Source: Geminicoccaceae bacterium SCSIO 64248
GTDB lineage: Bacteria; Pseudomonadota; Alphaproteobacteria; Geminicoccales; Geminicoccaceae
Assembly (NCBI GenBank): GCA_029814805.1
Contig: CP122393.1
Location: 248,001 to 312,000, forward strand
DNA length: 64,000 bases
Direction of reading: 5' to 3'
Positions 48,427 to 59,512 of the stretch are shown here, one piece after another. The first letter of the stretch is position 1. Every line of letters begins with the position of its first letter. The notes below the pieces were generated by a model, which saw nothing but the letters and a program-made list of their open reading frames with translations, was not told the DNA's origin and ran no database searches. The translations under genes were made by a program, and so were the position numbers.

Positions 48427-49047
48427 ATGCAGGTGAATGTAAGCACGCTGGGATCGGACGCGACCGGCACGATCGAGCTGAGCGACGCCGTGTTCGGCGT
48501 CACGCCGCGATCGGACGTCCTGCATCAGGTCGTGACCTGGCAGCTGGCCAAGCGCCGGCAGGGCACGCACAAGGCGAAGACCCGGGGCGAGGTCAGCGGC
48601 ACGACCCAGAAGATGTACCGCCAGAAGGGCACCGGCCGGGCTCGGCACGGCAACCGCAAGGCCAACATCTTCAAGGGCGGCGGCATGGCGTTCCCGCCGG
48701 TCCCGCGTGATCACGGCACGGCGCTGCCCAAGAAGGTCCGCCAGCTCGGCCTGAGGATGGCGCTCTCGGCCAAGCAGGCCGAAGGCAAGCTGATCGTCCT
48801 CGAGGCGGCGCGGCTCGACGAGGCCAAGACCAAGATCCTGGTCGGCCATCTCAGGACCCTGGGCCTGGAGTCGGCGCTGCTGATCGACGCCGCCGACCTC
48901 GACGTGAATTTCACGCGCGCCGCCAGCAACCTGCCGCACTTCGCCGTGCTGCCGGATCTGGGCGCGAACGTGTACGACATCCTGCGCCGCGATACCCTGG
49001 TGCTGACCCGGGCGGCGGTGGAAGCGCTGGAGGCGCGCCTCGCATGA
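48427..49047 (+). CDS. rplD: 50S ribosomal protein L4
   Basis: 206 aa. Its long loop ([22 protein letters not shown]) lines the exit tunnel; in E. coli L4 also represses the S10 operon. ATG 48427 just after the rplC stop; the 3' end overlaps rplW by 4 bp. Confidence 0.96.
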   Translation: MQVNVSTLGSDATGTIELSDAVFGVTPRSDVLHQVVTWQLAKRRQGTHKAKTRGEVSGTTQKMYRQKGTGRARHGNRKANIFKGGGMAFPPVPRDHGTALPKKVRQLGLRMALSAKQAEGKLIVLEAARLDEAKTKILVGHLRTLGLESALLIDAADLDVNFTRAASNLPHFAVLPDLGANVYDILRRDTLVLTRAAVEALEARLA

Positions 49048-49337
49048 ACCGGGAGCGCATGTACGAAATCATCCTGGCGCCGGTGATCACGGAGAAGTCG
49101 ACCCGTGGCGCCGAGTTCAACCAGGTGACGTTCAAGGTCCGTCCCGACGCGACCAAGCCCGAGATCAAGGGCGCGGTCGAGACGCTGTTCGGCGTCAAGG
49201 TCAAGGCGGTCAACACCATGAACGTCAAGGGCAAGACCAAGCGGTTTCGTGGCCAGCTCGGCCAGCGGGGCGACGTCAAGAAGGCGATCGTCACCCTGGC
49301 CGAGGGCAACGCGATCGACGTGACGACGGGAATCTGA
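49044..49337 (+). CDS. rplW: 50S ribosomal protein L23
   Basis: 97 aa. Docking site for signal recognition particle and trigger factor at the tunnel exit. APVITEKST and the [14 protein letters not shown] loop are typical. ATGA overlap with rplD. Confidence 0.97.
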   Translation: MNRERMYEIILAPVITEKSTRGAEFNQVTFKVRPDATKPEIKGAVETLFGVKVKAVNTMNVKGKTKRFRGQLGQRGDVKKAIVTLAEGNAIDVTTGI

Positions 49338-49341
49338 GGCC

Positions 49342-50187
49342 ATGGCTCTCAAGAACTTCAATCCGGTCACGCCGTCCCTGCGCGAGCTGGTCATCGTCGA
49401 CCGCTCGGACCTGTGGAAGGGCAAGCCGGAAAAGAGCCTGACCGAGGGGCTGAGCAAGTCGGGCGGCCGCAACAATTACGGCCGGACCACGAGCTACTGG
49501 CGCGGTGGCGGGCACAAGCGCACCTATCGCCTCGTCGACTTCAAGCGTCGCGCGAAGTTCAACGAGGCGGCTGTGGTCGAGCGGCTGGAATACGATCCGA
49601 ACCGCACGGCGTTCATCGCGCTGATCGTCTTCCCCGACGGCACCAGGAGCTACATCCTGGCGCCGCAGCGGCTCAAGGTCGGCGATTCGGTGACGGCGGG
49701 CGACTCGGTCGACGTGAAGCCCGGCAACGCGGCGCCGCTGGCCAAGCTTCCGGTCGGCACGATCGTGCACAATGTCGAGCTGAAGCCGGGCAAGGGTGGT
49801 CAGATCGCGCGCTCGGCCGGCTGCTACGCCCAGCTGATCGGCCGGGACGGCGACTACGCGCAGGTGCGCCTGATGTCCGGCGAGATCCGCCGGGTGCACA
49901 GCACCTGCATGGCGTCGGTCGGCGCGGTGTCGAACGCTGATCACCAGAACATCAATGACGGCAAGGCCGGTCGCGCACGCTGGCGGGGCAAGCGTCCCCA
50001 TGTCCGCGGTGTCGCGATGAACCCGATCGACCACCCGCATGGCGGCGGCGAGGGCCGCACCTCGGGCGGTCGTCATCCGGTCACGCCGTGGGGCAAGCCG
50101 ACCAAGGGCCGGCGCACCCGGAACAACAAGCGGACGGATGGCATGATCGTGCGTAGCCGGCACAAAGCCAAGAAGCGCGGGGGCTGA
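49342..50187 (+). CDS. rplB: 50S ribosomal protein L2
   Basis: 281 aa. Needed for subunit association and peptidyl-transferase assembly. Contains the conserved [21 protein letters not shown] segment with the essential histidine. Slightly longer than E. coli L2 (273). Confidence 0.97.
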   Translation: MALKNFNPVTPSLRELVIVDRSDLWKGKPEKSLTEGLSKSGGRNNYGRTTSYWRGGGHKRTYRLVDFKRRAKFNEAAVVERLEYDPNRTAFIALIVFPDGTRSYILAPQRLKVGDSVTAGDSVDVKPGNAAPLAKLPVGTIVHNVELKPGKGGQIARSAGCYAQLIGRDGDYAQVRLMSGEIRRVHSTCMASVGAVSNADHQNINDGKAGRARWRGKRPHVRGVAMNPIDHPHGGGEGRTSGGRHPVTPWGKPTKGRRTRNNKRTDGMIVRSRHKAKKRGG

Positions 50188-50192
50188 TAGAG

Positions 50193-50471
50193 ATGGGTCG
50201 TTCAGTCTGGAAGGGTCCCTTCGTCGACGGCTACCTGTTCGACAAGGCCGACAAGGCACGCGCGTCGGGCCGCAACGAGATCATCAAGATCTGGACGCGC
50301 CGCTCGACGATCATGCCCGATTTCGTCGGCCTGACCTTCGCCGTCTACAACGGTCACAAGTTCCTGCCGGTCTACGTCACCGAGAACATGGTCGGGCACA
50401 AGTTCGGCGAGTTCTCGCCGACCCGTACCTATTACGGTCACGGCGCCGACAAGAAGTCGAAGAGGAAGTAG
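50193..50471 (+). CDS. rpsS: 30S ribosomal protein S19
   Basis: 92 aa. 30S head protein contacting S13. [13 protein letters not shown] start and the [19 protein letters not shown] core are typical. Confidence 0.97.
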   Translation: MGRSVWKGPFVDGYLFDKADKARASGRNEIIKIWTRRSTIMPDFVGLTFAVYNGHKFLPVYVTENMVGHKFGEFSPTRTYYGHGADKKSKRK

Positions 50472-50475
50472 CGCC

Positions 50476-50856
50476 ATGAGCAAGCCGAAGCGGGAGCGGG
50501 CGCTGTCCGACCAGGAGGCGATCGCGCAGGGCACGATGATCCGCACGAGCCCGCGCAAGCTCAACGTCGTGGCCGGCCTGATCCGCGGCCTGCCCGCCGG
50601 CAAGGCCGTGGCGCAGCTGACCTTCAGCCGCCGCCGTGTGGCCGGCGAGGTGCGCAAGGTGCTCGAGGCGGCGATCGCCAACGCCGAGAACAACCATGCG
50701 CTCGACGTCGATCGCCTGGTCGTCACCGAGGCGTCGGTCGGCAAGGCCCTGGTCATGAAGCGGTTCCACGCGCGGGCGCGGGGCCGGGCTTCGTCGATCC
50801 AGAAGCCGTTCAGCAATCTGCGCATCGTGGTGCGGCAGCAGGAGGAGGCGGCCTGA
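50476..50856 (+). CDS. rplV: 50S ribosomal protein L22
   Basis: 126 aa. Its beta-hairpin lines the exit tunnel at the macrolide site ([21 protein letters not shown]). [15 protein letters not shown] is the family motif. Overlaps rpsC by one base. Confidence 0.97.
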   Translation: MSKPKRERALSDQEAIAQGTMIRTSPRKLNVVAGLIRGLPAGKAVAQLTFSRRRVAGEVRKVLEAAIANAENNHALDVDRLVVTEASVGKALVMKRFHARARGRASSIQKPFSNLRIVVRQQEEAA

Positions 50857-51536
50857 TGGGTCACAAAGTCAATCCGGTCGGTCTTCGCCTGGGCATCAAC
50901 CGCACCTGGGATTCGCGCTGGTACGCCGGGCGTCCCTATGCCGGGCTGCTGCACGAGGATCTGCGCATCCGTGAATTCCTGCAAAAGCGCCTGCCGCAGG
51001 CCGGCATCAGCCGTGTCGTGATCGAGCGCCCCGCCAAGAAGGCGCGGGTCCTGATCTACACGGCGCGTCCCGGCGTCGTGATCGGCAAGAAGGGCTCGGA
51101 GATCGACGTCCTGCGCAAGGAGCTGAACAAGCTCTCGCGCTCGGAGGTCACGCTCAGCATCGTCGAGATCCGCAAGCCAGAGATCGACGCGCGCCTGGTC
51201 GCCGAGAACATCGCGCAGCAGCTCGAGCGCCGCGTCACCTTCCGCCGCGCCATGAAGCGCGCGCTGCAGTCGGCGACCCGCCTCGGCGCCCAGGGCATCC
51301 GCGTGCAGTGCGGCGGCCGTCTCGGCGGTGCCGAGATCGCGCGGAGCGAAACCTATCGCGAGGGTCGCGTGCCCTTGCACACGCTGCGGGCCGACATCGA
51401 CTTCGGCCGTGCGACCGCCTTCACCCCGTACGGCACGTGCGGCGTGAAGGTGTGGGTCTACAAGGGGGACATCATGGAGCATGACCCCCAGGCCCACGAC
51501 CGGCGCATCGGCGAGTCGACCTCGGTGCGCAACTGA
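50856..51536 (+). CDS. rpsC: 30S ribosomal protein S3
   Basis: 226 aa. mRNA-entry-channel protein with KH domain ([13 protein letters not shown]). [24 protein letters not shown] start is canonical. ATG overlaps the rplV stop. Confidence 0.97.
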   Translation: MGHKVNPVGLRLGINRTWDSRWYAGRPYAGLLHEDLRIREFLQKRLPQAGISRVVIERPAKKARVLIYTARPGVVIGKKGSEIDVLRKELNKLSRSEVTLSIVEIRKPEIDARLVAENIAQQLERRVTFRRAMKRALQSATRLGAQGIRVQCGGRLGGAEIARSETYREGRVPLHTLRADIDFGRATAFTPYGTCGVKVWVYKGDIMEHDPQAHDRRIGESTSVRN

Positions 51537-51553
51537 GCTTGTGGATCTGAACG

Positions 51554-51982
51554 ATGTTGCAGCCGAAGCGAACGAAATTCCGTAAGGCCTTCAAGGGTCG
51601 CAACGACGGTCTGGCCAAGGGCGGCACGGCGTTGAACTTTGGCGCCTACGGCATGAAGGCCGAGGCGAACGCGCGGATCACGGCGCGGCAGATCGAGGCG
51701 GCCCGCCGCGCGATCACCCGTCACCTCAAGCGCGCCGGCCGGGTCTGGATCCGCATCTTCCCGGATCTGCCGGTGTCGAAGAAGCCGGCCGAGGTCCGCA
51801 TGGGCAAGGGCAAGGGCTCGGTCGAGTACTGGGTCGCCAAGGTCCGCGCCGGCCGGATCATGTTCGAGATCGACGGCGTGCCGGGGCCGCTCGCCCAGGA
51901 GGCGATCCGGCGCGGTGCCGCCAAGCTGCCGATCCAGACGCGCTTCGTGGCCCGCCCCGGTGAAGGAGTGGAGCAGTCGTGA
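51554..51982 (+). CDS. rplP: 50S ribosomal protein L16
   Basis: 142 aa. Sits near the A-site tRNA elbow. [17 protein letters not shown] start and [17 protein letters not shown] motif; a few residues longer at the C-terminus than E. coli. Overlaps rpmC (GTGA). Confidence 0.97.
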   Translation: MLQPKRTKFRKAFKGRNDGLAKGGTALNFGAYGMKAEANARITARQIEAARRAITRHLKRAGRVWIRIFPDLPVSKKPAEVRMGKGKGSVEYWVAKVRAGRIMFEIDGVPGPLAQEAIRRGAAKLPIQTRFVARPGEGVEQS

Positions 51983-52176
51983 AGTACGCCGAGATCGAGA
52001 AGAAGGACAAGACGGCCCTGGTCGAGCAGCTGCTGGATTCGCGCAAGGAGCTGTTCAACCTGCGCTTCCAGCAGGCGACCGGGCAGTTGGAGAACACGGC
52101 CCGCTTCCGCGTGGTGCGCCGTGACATCGCGCGCATCAAGACGGCCCTGCGGGCCAAGACAGAATCCGAGGATTGA
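51979..52176 (+). CDS. rpmC: 50S ribosomal protein L29
   Basis: 65 aa. Small helical protein at the tunnel exit. GTG start overlapping the rplP stop; [20 protein letters not shown] is the family core. Confidence 0.96.
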   Translation: MKYAEIEKKDKTALVEQLLDSRKELFNLRFQQATGQLENTARFRVVRRDIARIKTALRAKTESED

Positions 52177-52179
52177 GCC

Positions 52180-52416
52180 ATGCCGAGGCGTGTTCTGCAA
52201 GGCACGGTGGTGAGCGACAAGGCTGACAAGACGGTCATCGTCCGTGTCGAGCGGCGCGTCATGCATCCCTTGTACAAGAAGTTCATTCGTACCTCGAAGA
52301 GGTACGCCGTGCATGACGAAGCCAACGGCTTCCACGAAGGCGATGTCGTGCGGATTGTCGAGTGTCGGCCAATCTCCAAGCGCAAGCGCTGGACGGTCCT
52401 GACCGAGCCGGCGTGA
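52180..52416 (+). CDS. rpsQ: 30S ribosomal protein S17
   Basis: 78 aa. Primary 16S rRNA binder. [24 protein letters not shown] start, followed by the HPLYKKFI segment. Confidence 0.97.
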   Translation: MPRRVLQGTVVSDKADKTVIVRVERRVMHPLYKKFIRTSKRYAVHDEANGFHEGDVVRIVECRPISKRKRWTVLTEPA

Positions 52417-52444
52417 CCGTCGGTCCTATTGGAGAGTTCGTGTC

Positions 52445-52813
52445 ATGATCATTCCGGAGACCCGCCTCGAGGTGGCCGACAACTCGGGTGCCCGCAGCGT
52501 CCAGTGCATCCGTGTCCTGGGCGGCTCGCACCGTCGTTGGGCCAGCGTCGGCGACATCATCGTCGTCGCGGTCAAGGACGCCATCCCGCGCGGCCGCGTG
52601 AAGAAGGGCGACGTGCATCAGGCGGTCGTCGTGCGCACGGCGAAGGAAATCCACCGGCCGGACGGGAGCGCCATCCGTTTCGACCGCAATGCCGCTGTCT
52701 TGATCAACAAGCAGGGCGAACCGATCGGGACCCGCATCTTCGGGCCGGTGACCCGCGAGCTGCGTGCGCGCCGGTTCATGAAGATCATCTCGCTGGCGCC
52801 CGAGGTGCTGTGA
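52445..52813 (+). CDS. rplN: 50S ribosomal protein L14
   Basis: 122 aa. Bridges to 16S r[20 protein letters not shown] start and [14 protein letters not shown] core, exactly the usual length. Confidence 0.98.
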   Translation: MIIPETRLEVADNSGARSVQCIRVLGGSHRRWASVGDIIVVAVKDAIPRGRVKKGDVHQAVVVRTAKEIHRPDGSAIRFDRNAAVLINKQGEPIGTRIFGPVTRELRARRFMKIISLAPEVL

Positions 52814-52815
52814 CG

Positions 52816-53136
52816 ATGAAGAAGCTGAAGATCAAGAAGGGCGACCGCGTGGTTGTGACCACCGGCCGCGACAAGGGCAAGACCGGCGAGGTCTTGAAGG
52901 TGTTCCCGCAGGACGACCGGCTGGTCGTTCAGGGCGTGAACATGGTCAAGCGCCACAATCGCCCGGGCCCGCGGTCGGCCGGCGGCATCGAGAGCAAGGA
53001 AGCGACGATCCACATCTCGAACGTCGCCCATGCCGACCCTTCGTCCAACGAGCCGACCCGTGTCGGCTTCAAGTTCCTAGACGACGGCCGGAAGGTGCGC
53101 TTTGCCAAGCGTTCCGGCGAGGTCATCGATCGCTGA
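52816..53136 (+). CDS. rplX: 50S ribosomal protein L24
   Basis: 106 aa. Assembly initiator with a KOW motif ([23 protein letters not shown]). ATG 52816 follows the rplN stop by 2 bp. Confidence 0.97.
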   Translation: MKKLKIKKGDRVVVTTGRDKGKTGEVLKVFPQDDRLVVQGVNMVKRHNRPGPRSAGGIESKEATIHISNVAHADPSSNEPTRVGFKFLDDGRKVRFAKRSGEVIDR

Positions 53137-53146
53137 GGCCAGCCAC

Positions 53147-53686
53147 ATGCCCCGTCTGCACGACCTGTACAAGTCCGACATCGCCCCGCGCATGCGTGAA
53201 GAGTTCAAGTACAAGAACCTTCATGAGGTGCCGCGCATCGAGAAGATCGTCATCAACATGGCGGTCGGCAAAGCGGTTCAGGACAGCAAGAAGCTGACCA
53301 GCGCGGTCAACGACATGACCCAGATCGCCGGGCAGAAGCCGATCATCTGCAAGGCGAAGAAGTCGGTCGCGAACTTCAAGCTGCGCGAAGGCATGGGCAT
53401 CGGCTGCAAGGTGACGTTGCGGCGCGAGCGCATGTACGAGTTCCTGGATCGCCTGGTGACCATCGCCCTGCCGCGCGTGCGCGATTTCCGTGGCGTCTCG
53501 AGCAAGAGCTTCGACGGCCGCGGCAACTACGCGCTCGGCCTGAAGGAGCAGATCATCTTTCCCGAGATCAACTACGACCAGGTCGACGAGGTCCGCGGCA
53601 TGGACGTGATCATCTGCACGACCGCCAAGACCGACGACGAGGCTCGGGCGCTGCTGCGCGGCTTCAGCATGCCGTTCGCGGCGTAA
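53147..53686 (+). CDS. rplE: 50S ribosomal protein L5
   Basis: 179 aa. Binds 5S rRNA in the central protuberance. ATG 53147 gives [13 protein letters not shown], the normal start; [16 protein letters not shown] and the [18 protein letters not shown] segment are conserved. Confidence 0.97.
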   Translation: MPRLHDLYKSDIAPRMREEFKYKNLHEVPRIEKIVINMAVGKAVQDSKKLTSAVNDMTQIAGQKPIICKAKKSVANFKLREGMGIGCKVTLRRERMYEFLDRLVTIALPRVRDFRGVSSKSFDGRGNYALGLKEQIIFPEINYDQVDEVRGMDVIICTTAKTDDEARALLRGFSMPFAA

Positions 53687-53699
53687 GGAGAGCGAATTC

Positions 53700-54005
53700 A
53701 TGGCGAAGAAGAGCGCCGTCGAGAAGAACAAGCGCCGCAAGGTGACGTCCGCGCGGGCGGCCGCGAAGCGCGCCGACCTCAAGGCCGTCATCTACGACAA
53801 GGAGCGTCCCGCCGATGAGCGTTTCGAGGCCGTTTTGCGCCTCGCCTCGCTGCCGCGTGACGGATCCAAGACCCGCGTGCGCAACCGGTGCAACCTGACC
53901 GGCCGGCCGCGGGCGTATTATCGCAAGTTTGGCATGTCGCGTCTCGCCCTGCGCGAGCTGGCGTCGACCGGGCAGATCCCGGGCGTGACCAAGGCGAGCT
54001 GGTAG
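53700..54005 (+). CDS. rpsN: 30S ribosomal protein S14 (zinc-free type)
   Basis: 101 aa, the long form without the four-cysteine zinc site. [21 protein letters not shown] motif present. Preceded by AAGGAGAG. Confidence 0.97.
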   Translation: MAKKSAVEKNKRRKVTSARAAAKRADLKAVIYDKERPADERFEAVLRLASLPRDGSKTRVRNRCNLTGRPRAYYRKFGMSRLALRELASTGQIPGVTKASW

Positions 54006-54016
54006 GAGATAGGGCG

Positions 54017-54415
54017 ATGGCTCTGAGCGATCCCCTCGGGGATATGTTGACGAGGATTCGAAACGGGCAGATGGCGGGCAAGTCGAGTGTGACCAGCCCG
54101 TCTTCTAAGCTGCGGTCGAACGTGCTTGAGGTTCTGCGCCGGGAAGGCTACATCCGGGGCTATTCCGTGACCGAGAGCAACGTCGGCCGCAACGAGCTGT
54201 CGATCGAGCTGAAGTACCACAACGGCGATCCGGTCATCAAAGAGCTGAAGCGCGTGTCCAAGCCCGGACGCCGCGTCTACTCGAAGGTGACCGAGCTGCC
54301 GCGTGTCTATAACGGCCTCGGCATCGCCATCCTGTCGACCCCGCGCGGCGTGCTCTCGGACACCGAGGCGCGCGAAGCGCGGGTCGGCGGCGAAGTCCTG
54401 TGCATGGTGTTCTGA
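54017..54415 (+). CDS. rpsH: 30S ribosomal protein S8
   Basis: 132 aa. Central-domain 16S rRNA binder; in E. coli it represses the spc operon. ATG 54017 with [15 protein letters not shown] start and the [23 protein letters not shown] end typical of the family. Confidence 0.97.
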   Translation: MALSDPLGDMLTRIRNGQMAGKSSVTSPSSKLRSNVLEVLRREGYIRGYSVTESNVGRNELSIELKYHNGDPVIKELKRVSKPGRRVYSKVTELPRVYNGLGIAILSTPRGVLSDTEAREARVGGEVLCMVF

Positions 54416-54417
54416 TC

Positions 54418-54951
54418 ATGTCGCGTATTGGCAAGCATCCCGTGCCCGTCCCGGCCGGTGTCGACGTGGCCTTCGAGGGCCAGACTGTCCGGGTCAAGGG
54501 CAAGAAGGGCGAGTTGTCCCAGACGCTGCCGGCGGCGGTGACCGTCGCGCTCGAGGACAACGCCGTGGTCGTGCGGCCGCGCCCGGACCACGATCAGGGC
54601 CGTGCGATGTGGGGCCTGTCGCGCACGCTGGTGGCCAACATGGTCAAGGGCGTGACCGACGGCTTCTCGCGCGATCTGGCCATCAGTGGCGTCGGCTACC
54701 GCGCGGCGGTGGACGGCCAGATGCTGACCCTGCAGCTCGGCTACAGCCACGACATCAAGGTGGCGATCCCGAGCGACATCGAGGTGAAGTGCCCGTCGCC
54801 GACCGCCATCCAGATCAGTGGCGCCGATCGGCAGCGGGTTGGTCAAATCGCTGCGGAGATCCGCTCGTTCCGCATGCCCGAGCCGTACAAGGGCAAGGGC
54901 ATCCGCTACTCGGACGAGACGATCCGCCGCAAGGAAGGTAAGAAGAAGTAG
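54418..54951 (+). CDS. rplF: 50S ribosomal protein L6
   Basis: 177 aa. Near the sarcin-ricin loop. [14 protein letters not shown] start and [15 protein letters not shown]-terminal motif. ATG 2 bp after the rpsH stop. Confidence 0.97.
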   Translation: MSRIGKHPVPVPAGVDVAFEGQTVRVKGKKGELSQTLPAAVTVALEDNAVVVRPRPDHDQGRAMWGLSRTLVANMVKGVTDGFSRDLAISGVGYRAAVDGQMLTLQLGYSHDIKVAIPSDIEVKCPSPTAIQISGADRQRVGQIAAEIRSFRMPEPYKGKGIRYSDETIRRKEGKKK

Positions 54952-54955
54952 CGCC

Positions 54956-55315
54956 ATGAAGCCGCAGGAACGTTTCCAGAGGCGCCAGAGGCGGGCGCGC
55001 TTCGCTCTTCGTCGCTTGGGCGGCGGCCGGCCGCGTCTGTCGGTCTTCCGCTCGGGCAAGAACATCTACGCCCAGATCATCGACGACAGCCAGGGCCGGA
55101 CCCTGGCGGCCGCGTCGACGCTCGAGAAGCTGGTGCGCGACGAGCTCAAGACGGGCGCCGACAAGGCGGCCGCGAAGCATGTCGGCCAGCTGATCGCCGA
55201 GCGCGCCAAGGCGGCCGGCGTCGAGACCGTCGTCTTTGATCGCGGCGGCTATCGCTATCACGGCCGGGTCGCGGCTTTGGCCGAGGGCGCCCGCGAGGGC
55301 GGCCTCTCGTTCTGA
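54956..55315 (+). CDS. rplR: 50S ribosomal protein L18
   Basis: 119 aa. 5S rRNA binder. [18 protein letters not shown] and the [26 protein letters not shown] end are typical. ATG 4 bp after the rplF stop. Confidence 0.97.
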   Translation: MKPQERFQRRQRRARFALRRLGGGRPRLSVFRSGKNIYAQIIDDSQGRTLAAASTLEKLVRDELKTGADKAAAKHVGQLIAERAKAAGVETVVFDRGGYRYHGRVAALAEGAREGGLSF

Positions 55316-55342
55316 CGATCCGGTCTTAAGGAGACTATCGCA

Positions 55343-55888
55343 ATGGCCCGTCCCGGCGACGATCGCACGGATGGCGATCTGATCGACAAGCTGGTCAACA
55401 TCAACCGTGTGGCCAAGGTGGTGAAGGGTGGCCGTCGCTTCGGCTTCTCGGCGCTCGTGGTCGTCGGTGACGGCCGCGGCCGCGTCGGCTACGGCAGCGG
55501 CAAGGCCCGCGAGGTGCCCGAGGCGGTGCGCAAGGCGACCGAGCAGGCCAAGCGCGCGATGATCCGCGTGCCGCTGCGCCAGGGCCGCACCCTGCATCAC
55601 GACGTCAAGGGCCATTTCGGCGCCGGGCGCGTGCTGCTGCGGGCGGCGCCGGCGGGAACCGGCATCATCGCCGGCGGCCCGATGCGCGCGGTGTGCGAGG
55701 CGCTCGGCATCCACGACGTCGTCGCCAAGTCGCTCGGCACGTCCAACCCGTACAACATGATCAAGGCGACCTTCGAGGCCCTGGGCGGTGTGAACTCGCC
55801 CCGCTCGATCGCGGGCAAGCGCGGCAAGAAGGTCGGCGACATCATCGGCCGGCGCGAGCCGGGCGAGACCCAGGCCGCGGCGGGCTGA
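55343..55888 (+). CDS. rpsE: 30S ribosomal protein S5
   Basis: 181 aa. Fidelity and mRNA-channel protein. [27 protein letters not shown] with the usual loop. AAGGAGA precedes the ATG. Confidence 0.97.
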   Translation: MARPGDDRTDGDLIDKLVNINRVAKVVKGGRRFGFSALVVVGDGRGRVGYGSGKAREVPEAVRKATEQAKRAMIRVPLRQGRTLHHDVKGHFGAGRVLLRAAPAGTGIIAGGPMRAVCEALGIHDVVAKSLGTSNPYNMIKATFEALGGVNSPRSIAGKRGKKVGDIIGRREPGETQAAAG

Positions 55889-55892
55889 TCCG

Positions 55893-56084
55893 ATGGCGCA
55901 GAAGACGATTACGGTCACGCAGACGGGCAGCCCGATCGGGCGCCCGAAGGACCAGCGCGCCACGCTTGTCGCGATGGGCCTGAACAAGCTGCACCGGACC
56001 CGCGAGCTGGCGGACACGCCCGAGACGCGCGGCCGGATCGAGAAGGTCAAGCATCTCCTCAAGGTCGGGAAGGCCGAGGCGTAG
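55893..56084 (+). CDS. rpmD: 50S ribosomal protein L30
   Basis: 63 aa. Small peripheral 50S protein; [22 protein letters not shown] is the family core. It lies 4 bp after rpsE. Confidence 0.96.
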   Translation: MAQKTITVTQTGSPIGRPKDQRATLVAMGLNKLHRTRELADTPETRGRIEKVKHLLKVGKAEA

Positions 56085-56100
56085 GCCTCGGGCAGGTATC

Positions 56101-56577
56101 ATGAAGCTGAACGAACTCGCCCCCAATCCGGGCGCCAAGCAGGAGCGCAAGCGCGTCGGCCGTGGCATCGGCTCGGGCATGGGCAAGACCTCGACCAAGG
56201 GCCACAAGGGCCAGAAGGCGCGCTCCGGCGTGGCGGTGCGCGCGTTCGAGGGTGGCCAGATGCCGATCTACCGGCGCCTGCCCAAGGTCGGCTTCAAAAA
56301 TCCTACCCGCAAGGTTTTCGAGCCGGTGAACCTCGACAGCCTGCAGAAGGCGATCGACGGCGGCCGGCTGTCGAGCGACGGCACGATCGACACGGCGGCC
56401 TTGATCGAGGCGGGCCTGGTCGGCAAGGTCGGCGACGGCGTGCGCCTTCTCGGACGCGGTGAGCTGACCGCGGCCGTGACGATTGCCGTGGCGGGCGCCT
56501 CCAAGACGGCGATCGCCGCCGTGGAGAAGGCCGGCGGCAAGGTCATCCTGCCTTCGAACACCCCAGCCGAGGCGTAG
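56101..56577 (+). CDS. rplO: 50S ribosomal protein L15
   Basis: 158 aa. Late assembly protein. [41 protein letters not shown]-type basic N-terminus and [15 protein letters not shown] motif. Confidence 0.97.
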   Translation: MKLNELAPNPGAKQERKRVGRGIGSGMGKTSTKGHKGQKARSGVAVRAFEGGQMPIYRRLPKVGFKNPTRKVFEPVNLDSLQKAIDGGRLSSDGTIDTAALIEAGLVGKVGDGVRLLGRGELTAAVTIAVAGASKTAIAAVEKAGGKVILPSNTPAEA

Positions 56578-56597
56578 TCGCCCGGACGGATTGGACC

Positions 56598-57944
56598 ATG
56601 GCGTCTGTCGCCCAACAACTCGCTGCCAACGTCAATTTCGGCGCCTTCAGCAAGGCGACGGAGCTCAAGAAGCGCCTGTGGTTCGCGCTGGGCGCGCTGA
56701 TCGTCTACCGCATCGGCACCTACGTGCCGTTGCCCGGCATCGATCCGCGCGCCATGGCCGCTCTCTTCCAGCAGCAGTCCGGCGGCATCATGGGCATGTT
56801 CAACATGTTCGCCGGCGGCGCGCTCGAGCGCATGTCGATCTTCGCGCTCGGCATCCTTCCCTACATCTCGGCCTCGATCATCATCCAGCTGATGACGGCG
56901 GTCTCGCCGCAGCTCGAGGCGATCAAGAAGGAAGGGGAGGCCGGCCGCAAGCGCCTCAACCAGTACACCCGCTACCTCACGGTGCTCCTGGCGACGTTCC
57001 AGAGCTACGGCCTGGCGGTCGGGCTGGAGGCGATGCAGGGACCGGCCGGCTCGGCGGTGATCGACCCCGGCCTGTTCTTCCGGATCACCACGGTGATCAC
57101 CATCGTGGGCGGCACGCTGTTCCTGATGTGGCTGGGCGAGCAGATCACCGCGCGCGGCATCGGCAACGGCATCTCGCTGATCATCTTCACCGGCATCGTC
57201 GCGCAGCTGCCCAATGCGCTCGCGGCGACGCTGGAGCTCGGCCGCACCGGCGCCATCTCGGGCTTCCTGATCGTCTTCCTGCTGATCATGGCGGTCGTCG
57301 TCATCGCCTTCATCGTGTTCATGGAGCGCGCCCAACGGCGCATCCCGGTCCAGTACCCGAAGCGCCAGCAGGGCAACCGGATGTATGGCGGCGAGACGAC
57401 CCATCTGCCGCTCAAGATCAACGTGGCCGGCGTCATTCCGCCGATCTTCGCGAGCTCCCTCCTGCTGCTGCCGACCACGCTGGCGAGCTTCGGCGCCGGC
57501 AGCGACCCGACCGGCTGGCTGGCGCAGATCGCCGCCATGCTGGGCCATGGGCAGCCGCTCTTCCTCGCGCTGTACGTCGCGCTGATCATCTTCTTCTGCT
57601 TCTTCTACACGGCAATCGTGTTCAATCCGCAGGAGACGGCGGACAACCTGCGCAAGTATGGCGGCTACGTGCTCGGCTACCGGCCAGGGCAGAAGACGGC
57701 GGAGTATCTCGACTACGTGCTCACCCGGCTGACGGCGGTGGGCGCCATCTACATCGCGGCGGTCTGCATGCTGCCCGAGATCCTGATCTCGCAGTATTCC
57801 GTGCCCTTCTATTTCGGCGGCACCAGCCTCCTGATCGTCGTGTCGGTGACCATGGACACGGTCGCCCAGATCCAGTCTCACTTGATCGCCCACCAGTACG
57901 AAGGGCTGATCAAGAAGTCGCGCTTGCGGGGTAGGCGGGGATGA
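56598..57944 (+). CDS. secY: Preprotein translocase subunit SecY
   Basis: 448-aa channel subunit of the Sec translocon, with ten membrane helices. Conserved YVPLPGI near the N-terminus, GALERMSIFALGILPYISASIIIQLM and the loop FMERAQRRIPVQYPKRQ. Its 3' end overlaps adk by 4 bp. It partners the SecE encoded at 31081. Confidence 0.98.
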   Translation: MASVAQQLAANVNFGAFSKATELKKRLWFALGALIVYRIGTYVPLPGIDPRAMAALFQQQSGGIMGMFNMFAGGALERMSIFALGILPYISASIIIQLMTAVSPQLEAIKKEGEAGRKRLNQYTRYLTVLLATFQSYGLAVGLEAMQGPAGSAVIDPGLFFRITTVITIVGGTLFLMWLGEQITARGIGNGISLIIFTGIVAQLPNALAATLELGRTGAISGFLIVFLLIMAVVVIAFIVFMERAQRRIPVQYPKRQQGNRMYGGETTHLPLKINVAGVIPPIFASSLLLLPTTLASFGAGSDPTGWLAQIAAMLGHGQPLFLALYVALIIFFCFFYTAIVFNPQETADNLRKYGGYVLGYRPGQKTAEYLDYVLTRLTAVGAIYIAAVCMLPEILISQYSVPFYFGGTSLLIVVSVTMDTVAQIQSHLIAHQYEGLIKKSRLRGRRG

Positions 57945-58519
57945 ACCTGATACTGTTCGGCCCGCCCGGCGCCGGCAAAGGCACGCAGGCCGAGCGTCTG
58001 AAAGCGGCGCACGGCCTGGCGCATCTTTCGACCGGCGACATGCTGCGGGCCGCGGTCAAGGCCGGCACCGAGCTCGGCAAGCAGGCCGAGGCGATCATGG
58101 CGGCGGGCAAGTACGTGTCCGACGGCATCGTGGTCGGCCTGGTCGAGGAGCGCATCGAGCAGCCCGAGGCCGCGAACGGCTTCATTCTCGACGGGTTCCC
58201 GCGCACCCTGCCGCAGGCCGAGGCGCTCGACCGCATGCTGCAGAAGCATGGCAAGGAGCTCGATGCCGTCATCGAGTTCGCGGTCGACGACGACGTGCTC
58301 GTCGAGCGCGTGCTCAGGCGGGCGAAGGAGAGCGGCGGGTCGCGGGCCGACGACACGCGCGAGACGGTCGCGTACCGGCTTACCGTCTACCACAAGGAGA
58401 CCGCGCCGCTCCTGCCGTACTACGGCGAGAAGGGCATTCTCCATCGTGTCGACGGCATGGCCGATATCGAGACCGTGACCCGCGAGATACAGGAGATTCT
58501 TGACAAGACGGGTGATTGA
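57941..58519 (+). CDS. adk: Adenylate kinase, short type
   Basis: 192 aa. Converts ATP + AMP to 2 ADP. P-loop GPPGAGKGTQ, AMP site LSTGDMLR and DGFPRTLPQAE. The LID is the short form (RRAKESGGSRADDTRETVAYRL) without the zinc-finger insertion, as in other alphaproteobacteria. Translationally coupled to secY. Its stop codon lies inside the -35 of the next promoter. Confidence 0.97.
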   Translation: MNLILFGPPGAGKGTQAERLKAAHGLAHLSTGDMLRAAVKAGTELGKQAEAIMAAGKYVSDGIVVGLVEERIEQPEAANGFILDGFPRTLPQAEALDRMLQKHGKELDAVIEFAVDDDVLVERVLRRAKESGGSRADDTRETVAYRLTVYHKETAPLLPYYGEKGILHRVDGMADIETVTREIQEILDKTGD

Positions 58520-58543
58520 CACCGCGAAGTTGGAGCCTATACT
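58516..58543 (+). promoter_or_regulatory. Near-consensus sigma70 promoter for rpsM-rpsK-rpoA-rplQ
   Basis: Perfect TTGACA (58516-58521), 16-bp spacer, TATACT (58538-58543). The -35 box includes the adk stop codon. Transcription would begin near 58550, giving a leader of about 90 nt before rpsM. Confidence 0.75.
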
Positions 58544-58640
58544 CCTGCGGCTTCCGTTCGGGCGTGGGCCTGCTCACATCTTGTCGTGTTATTGAACGAA
58601 CCTGCGGGCCTGGGCGCCGTGGGCAGAAAGGGAACGTAAC

Positions 58641-59018
58641 GTGGCGCGTATTGCCGGGGTGAACATTCCGAGCGGCAAGCCGGTCGGCATTGCCCTCACC
58701 TATATCTATGGCGTCGGACGCACGAGCGCCGAGAAGGTGTGCAAGGCGACCGAGATCGAGTTCGGCCGCCGGGTGAACGAACTGAGCGACGCCGAGGTCG
58801 CGCGCATCCGCGACGAGATCGACCGCACGCTCCGTGTCGAGGGCGACCTGCGCCGCGACATCGCGATGAACATCAAGCGTCTGATGGATCTCGGCTGCTA
58901 TCGCGGCCTGCGCCACCGCAAGGGCCTGCCGGTCCGCGGCCAGCGCACCCACACCAACGCCCGTACCCGCAAGGGGCCCGCCCGCCCGATCGCCGGCAAG
59001 AAGAAGGTCACGAAGTAG
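58641..59018 (+). CDS. rpsM: 30S ribosomal protein S13
   Basis: 125 aa. 30S head protein contacting P-site tRNA through its basic tail ([18 protein letters not shown]). GTG start with AAAGGGA upstream; [23 protein letters not shown] is canonical. Confidence 0.97.
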   Translation: MARIAGVNIPSGKPVGIALTYIYGVGRTSAEKVCKATEIEFGRRVNELSDAEVARIRDEIDRTLRVEGDLRRDIAMNIKRLMDLGCYRGLRHRKGLPVRGQRTHTNARTRKGPARPIAGKKKVTK

Positions 59019-59022
59019 CGTC

Positions 59023-59415
59023 ATGGTCAAAGACACCACCACACGGCTGCGGCGTCGCGAGCGGAAGAACATCACGAGCGGCGTGGCGCATGTCAGCGCG
59101 TCGTTCAACAACACGATGATCACGATCACCGATGCCCAGGGCAACGCGATCGCTTGGTCGTCGGCCGGTGCGCAGGGCTTCAAGGGCTCGCGCAAGTCGA
59201 CGCCTTTCGCGGCCCAGGTCGCTGCCGAGAACGCCGGCCGCAAGGCCGCGGAGCACGGCATGAAGACCCTGGACGTCGAGGTGCGTGGTCCGGGCTCGGG
59301 ACGCGAGTCGGCCCTGCGTGCCCTGCAAGCGGCCGGCTTCACGATCAACTCGATCCGTGACGTCACGCCGATCCCGCATAATGGCTGCCGCCCGCGCAAG
59401 CGCCGGCGGGTCTGA
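59023..59415 (+). CDS. rpsK: 30S ribosomal protein S11
   Basis: 130 aa. Platform protein. [30 protein letters not shown] and the C-terminal [17 protein letters not shown] are family hallmarks. It lies 4 bp after rpsM. A GC hairpin (59438-59455, 7-bp stem with CTCG tetraloop) separates it from rpoA. Confidence 0.98.
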   Translation: MVKDTTTRLRRRERKNITSGVAHVSASFNNTMITITDAQGNAIAWSSAGAQGFKGSRKSTPFAAQVAAENAGRKAAEHGMKTLDVEVRGPGSGRESALRALQAAGFTINSIRDVTPIPHNGCRPRKRRRV

Positions 59416-59512
59416 ACCGAGCGGTTCGAATACAGAGAGCCGCGCTCGCGCGGCTTCGTCGTCCGAGGCTGCGTCAGGGCGGCGCGAAACCTTTCCTTAA
59501 GCGAGGTCACGC

